Shown here: piece after piece, positions 62,083-64,000 of the stretch
Layout of the letters: each line of letters opens with the position of its first letter
Position numbering within the stretch: the first letter of the stretch is position 1
Assembly: GCA_950097015.1 (NCBI GenBank)
Contig: CATNEN010000002.1
Span: forward strand, 3,806,001 to 3,870,000
Length of the DNA: 64,000 nucleotides
Source of the DNA: Macrostomum hystrix
Taxonomy: Eukaryota; Platyhelminthes; Macrostomidae
Reading direction: 5' to 3'
Translations under genes and position numbers: made by a program
Notes under the pieces: generated by a model
Seen by the model: only the letters and a program-made list of their open reading frames with translations
What the model was told of the DNA's origin: nothing
The model's database searches: none

Positions 62083-63450
62083 TGTTGTTTGCGAATTCGG
62101 CTGACCAAGTTGAGAATCGTTGAATGGTGACGCGGTTTTCTTAAAAAATAAAAGCGTAATAGATCACGTTAACGCGAAATTGCATGTAGAAATCGAACGG
62201 GTTATTTGGCTGGCCTTTGGCTTGCCTCCTAATCCATGCACTGTTGGGCCGTTTTGTTGGGTTTGGGCAGCCAGGCATAGATGGGAGTTATTCAGCCGAA
62301 CTGGCTCGTATTTCGGACATCCCATCCGGGATGATTGCACTTCAGCCCTGCTTTATCTTTCATCAGCAAGAAGGCCATGCAGCGTCCGTTCAGAGCGGGA
62401 CAGGAAAACTTTGTGAAAGCATCTAACGCAGTAGTGCGCACAAAGTGCTCTGAATAATTGTTTATCCTCGTCATGCATGGACCGAGAGTGGCTTCTGGCC
62501 TGTTCGTTGGCCTTTAGCTCCCATCAATGGGGATCAGATAATTACGTCCAGGGGCCAAGGATTCGACGCATAAAAAATTATTGAATTCGCCTTCTCAACC
62601 ACTGCAGCGTCAGTTTGCTCACCTATTTTTCTCGACCAAGTCTCCAGCAAACAACCGGATACTTCAGTGCGTTCTCGTAGGGAATAAAATGGGATTTAAA
62701 AAACTGTAGCTTAGAAAAATAGGTTTTTGGTTGGCCTTTATAGGTCTTTAACTGTGACTGCAAAGATTTAAATCGTGCTAGAATGTGCTAGTTTTAAAAG
62801 CGACGTTTGTTTTTTCAGGCGAGCTCCATCAGCCAATCAGAGAAAGTTGCAGAGCTCGCCAATGCTCAAATTTGCTTGAGTCCTGTTCTCAGTCTCGAGA
62901 GACAGGCCCAGGTCCCGATTTTTATGGATTTACAACCTGGCTAAGCTGAATTCGAAAATGTTCCAACGAATTAATGGATTAACAGAAAAAATTGGCAGCG
63001 GCTGTGCGTCAGATGATCTCGAGGGAAAGATTTTTGAATTTGAATTTGTAACACCCCGGAAATATCCCGCAGCTCACTTTTATCTCGTGCTCCTATCTCA
63101 CTGGCCCTGTGCCTCACACCAATGCTAGGGATAGTTGAGGCTGTTCAAGTCCACGATTGGTTCTGCAGCCCGGCCTCCCTAACTCCCCAGTCTCTCGGGA
63201 ACTTTCTCATTCGCCAAGCGTAACCATCGAGTGAAATTTATCGTGTTATCTCAACTATGCGCTATTTCGTTCCCACTCCCCCCGAAATATACGCAAAGCC
63301 TCTACATCCAAGTCCCCACTGCTACAAATTGAAGACTAAAGTAATGCAATTTGCTTTTATCGTCAACTCTTACAGATTCTTCTTTGCGATAGGAAGGCGG
63401 CTATTCCCAGGGTACAACATTCAGAAACTTGGATCATGGAAATAACATGT
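62083..63450. other. Intergenic sequence upstream of the M13 gene
   Basis: No gene is recognised. Short open frames at 62120-62474 lack domain features. It probably includes the M13 promoter, but no element is clear. Confidence 0.4.
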
Positions 63451-63451
63451 A

Positions 63452-64000
63452 TTGCAGATTGTCTAACAGGATGTCTGTCTAATAGAATGGCTGTCTAACA
63501 GGGTGTCTATCTAACAGAATGTCTGTCTAACAGGATGTCTGTCTAACAGGGTGTCTATCTAACAGGATGTCTGTCTAACAGGATGTCTGTCTAACAGGAT
63601 GTCTGTCTAATAGGATGGCTGTCTAACATGTTGTCTATCTAACAGGGTGTCTATCTAACAGGATGGCTGTCTAACATGTTGTCTATCTAACAGGGTGTCT
63701 ATCTAACAGGATTTCTGTCTTACAGGGTGTCTATCTAACAGGATGTCTATCTAACAGGATTTCTGTCCAACAGGGTGTCTATCTAACAGGATGGCTGTCT
63801 AACAGGATTTCTGTCTAACAAGGTGTCTATCTAACAGGATATCTGTCTAACAGGGTGTCTATCTAACAGGATTGCTGTCTAACAGGATGTCTATCTAATA
63901 GGATGTCTGTCTAACAGGATTTCTGTCTAATAGAATGTCTGTCTAATAGGATGGCTGTCTAACAGGTTGTCTATCTAACAGGATGTCTGTCTAACAGGAT
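63452..64000 (+). repeat. 16-bp minisatellite GTCTGTCTAACAGGAT, about 34 copies, reaching window end
   Basis: Units vary as GTCTATCTAACAGGGT, GGCTGTCTAACATGTT and TTTCTGTCTAACAGG. The array is cut off by the window end. Confidence 0.95.

Overview
The window is invertebrate metazoan nuclear DNA. Genes are GC-rich and split by spliceosomal introns, some end at AATAAA signals, and they sit in AT-rich sequence full of tandem repeats and transposons. The gene set (PHF20-like, TMEM59, NUDT2, RZ-type RGS, CLPX, M13 peptidase) is pan-metazoan. The style, with small genes, private minisatellites in introns and tRNA-derived SINEs, would suit a lophotrochozoan or flatworm, but I cannot name the species.

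Layout. 1-2497 (+) is the 3' part of a PHF20/MBD-R2-like chromatin gene. 4337-6985 (+) is a four-exon TMEM59 gene. 8589-9819 (+) is a two-exon NUDT2 (Ap4A hydrolase). 12104-16709 (-) is a five-exon RGS17/19/20 (RZ) gene whose cysteine string is encoded across a splice junction. 17.9-24.8 kb is a very large 17-bp minisatellite with higher-order structure. 25-29 kb holds further low-complexity arrays. 29282-33635 is an intact Ty3/Gypsy LTR retrotransposon with identical LTRs and a perfect 5-bp target duplication, inserted at the edge of a 35-bp minisatellite (33.6-34.8 kb). 38.0-40.2 kb is a 24-bp array that stays open in three frames. 41780-47344 (-) is a seven-exon mitochondrial CLPX gene. 47.3-59.8 kb is a transposon-rich tract with a 1.66-kb inverted-repeat element carrying a nested MITE, a deleted Helitron carrying a nested hAT MITE, and an intronless gene with a DUF4806-like domain. 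59803-62082 (-) is an intronless neprilysin-like M13 protein that lacks the third zinc ligand. 63.45-64 kb is a 16-bp minisatellite running off the window.

The genes do not form one pathway. What unifies the window is repeat biology. Most longer introns contain a different minisatellite, often starting within a few bases to tens of bases of the 5' splice site, and several transposons have intact target-site duplications, which indicates recent activity. All exon models are built by hand from splice signals, reading phase and family similarity. No alignment or transcript was available.
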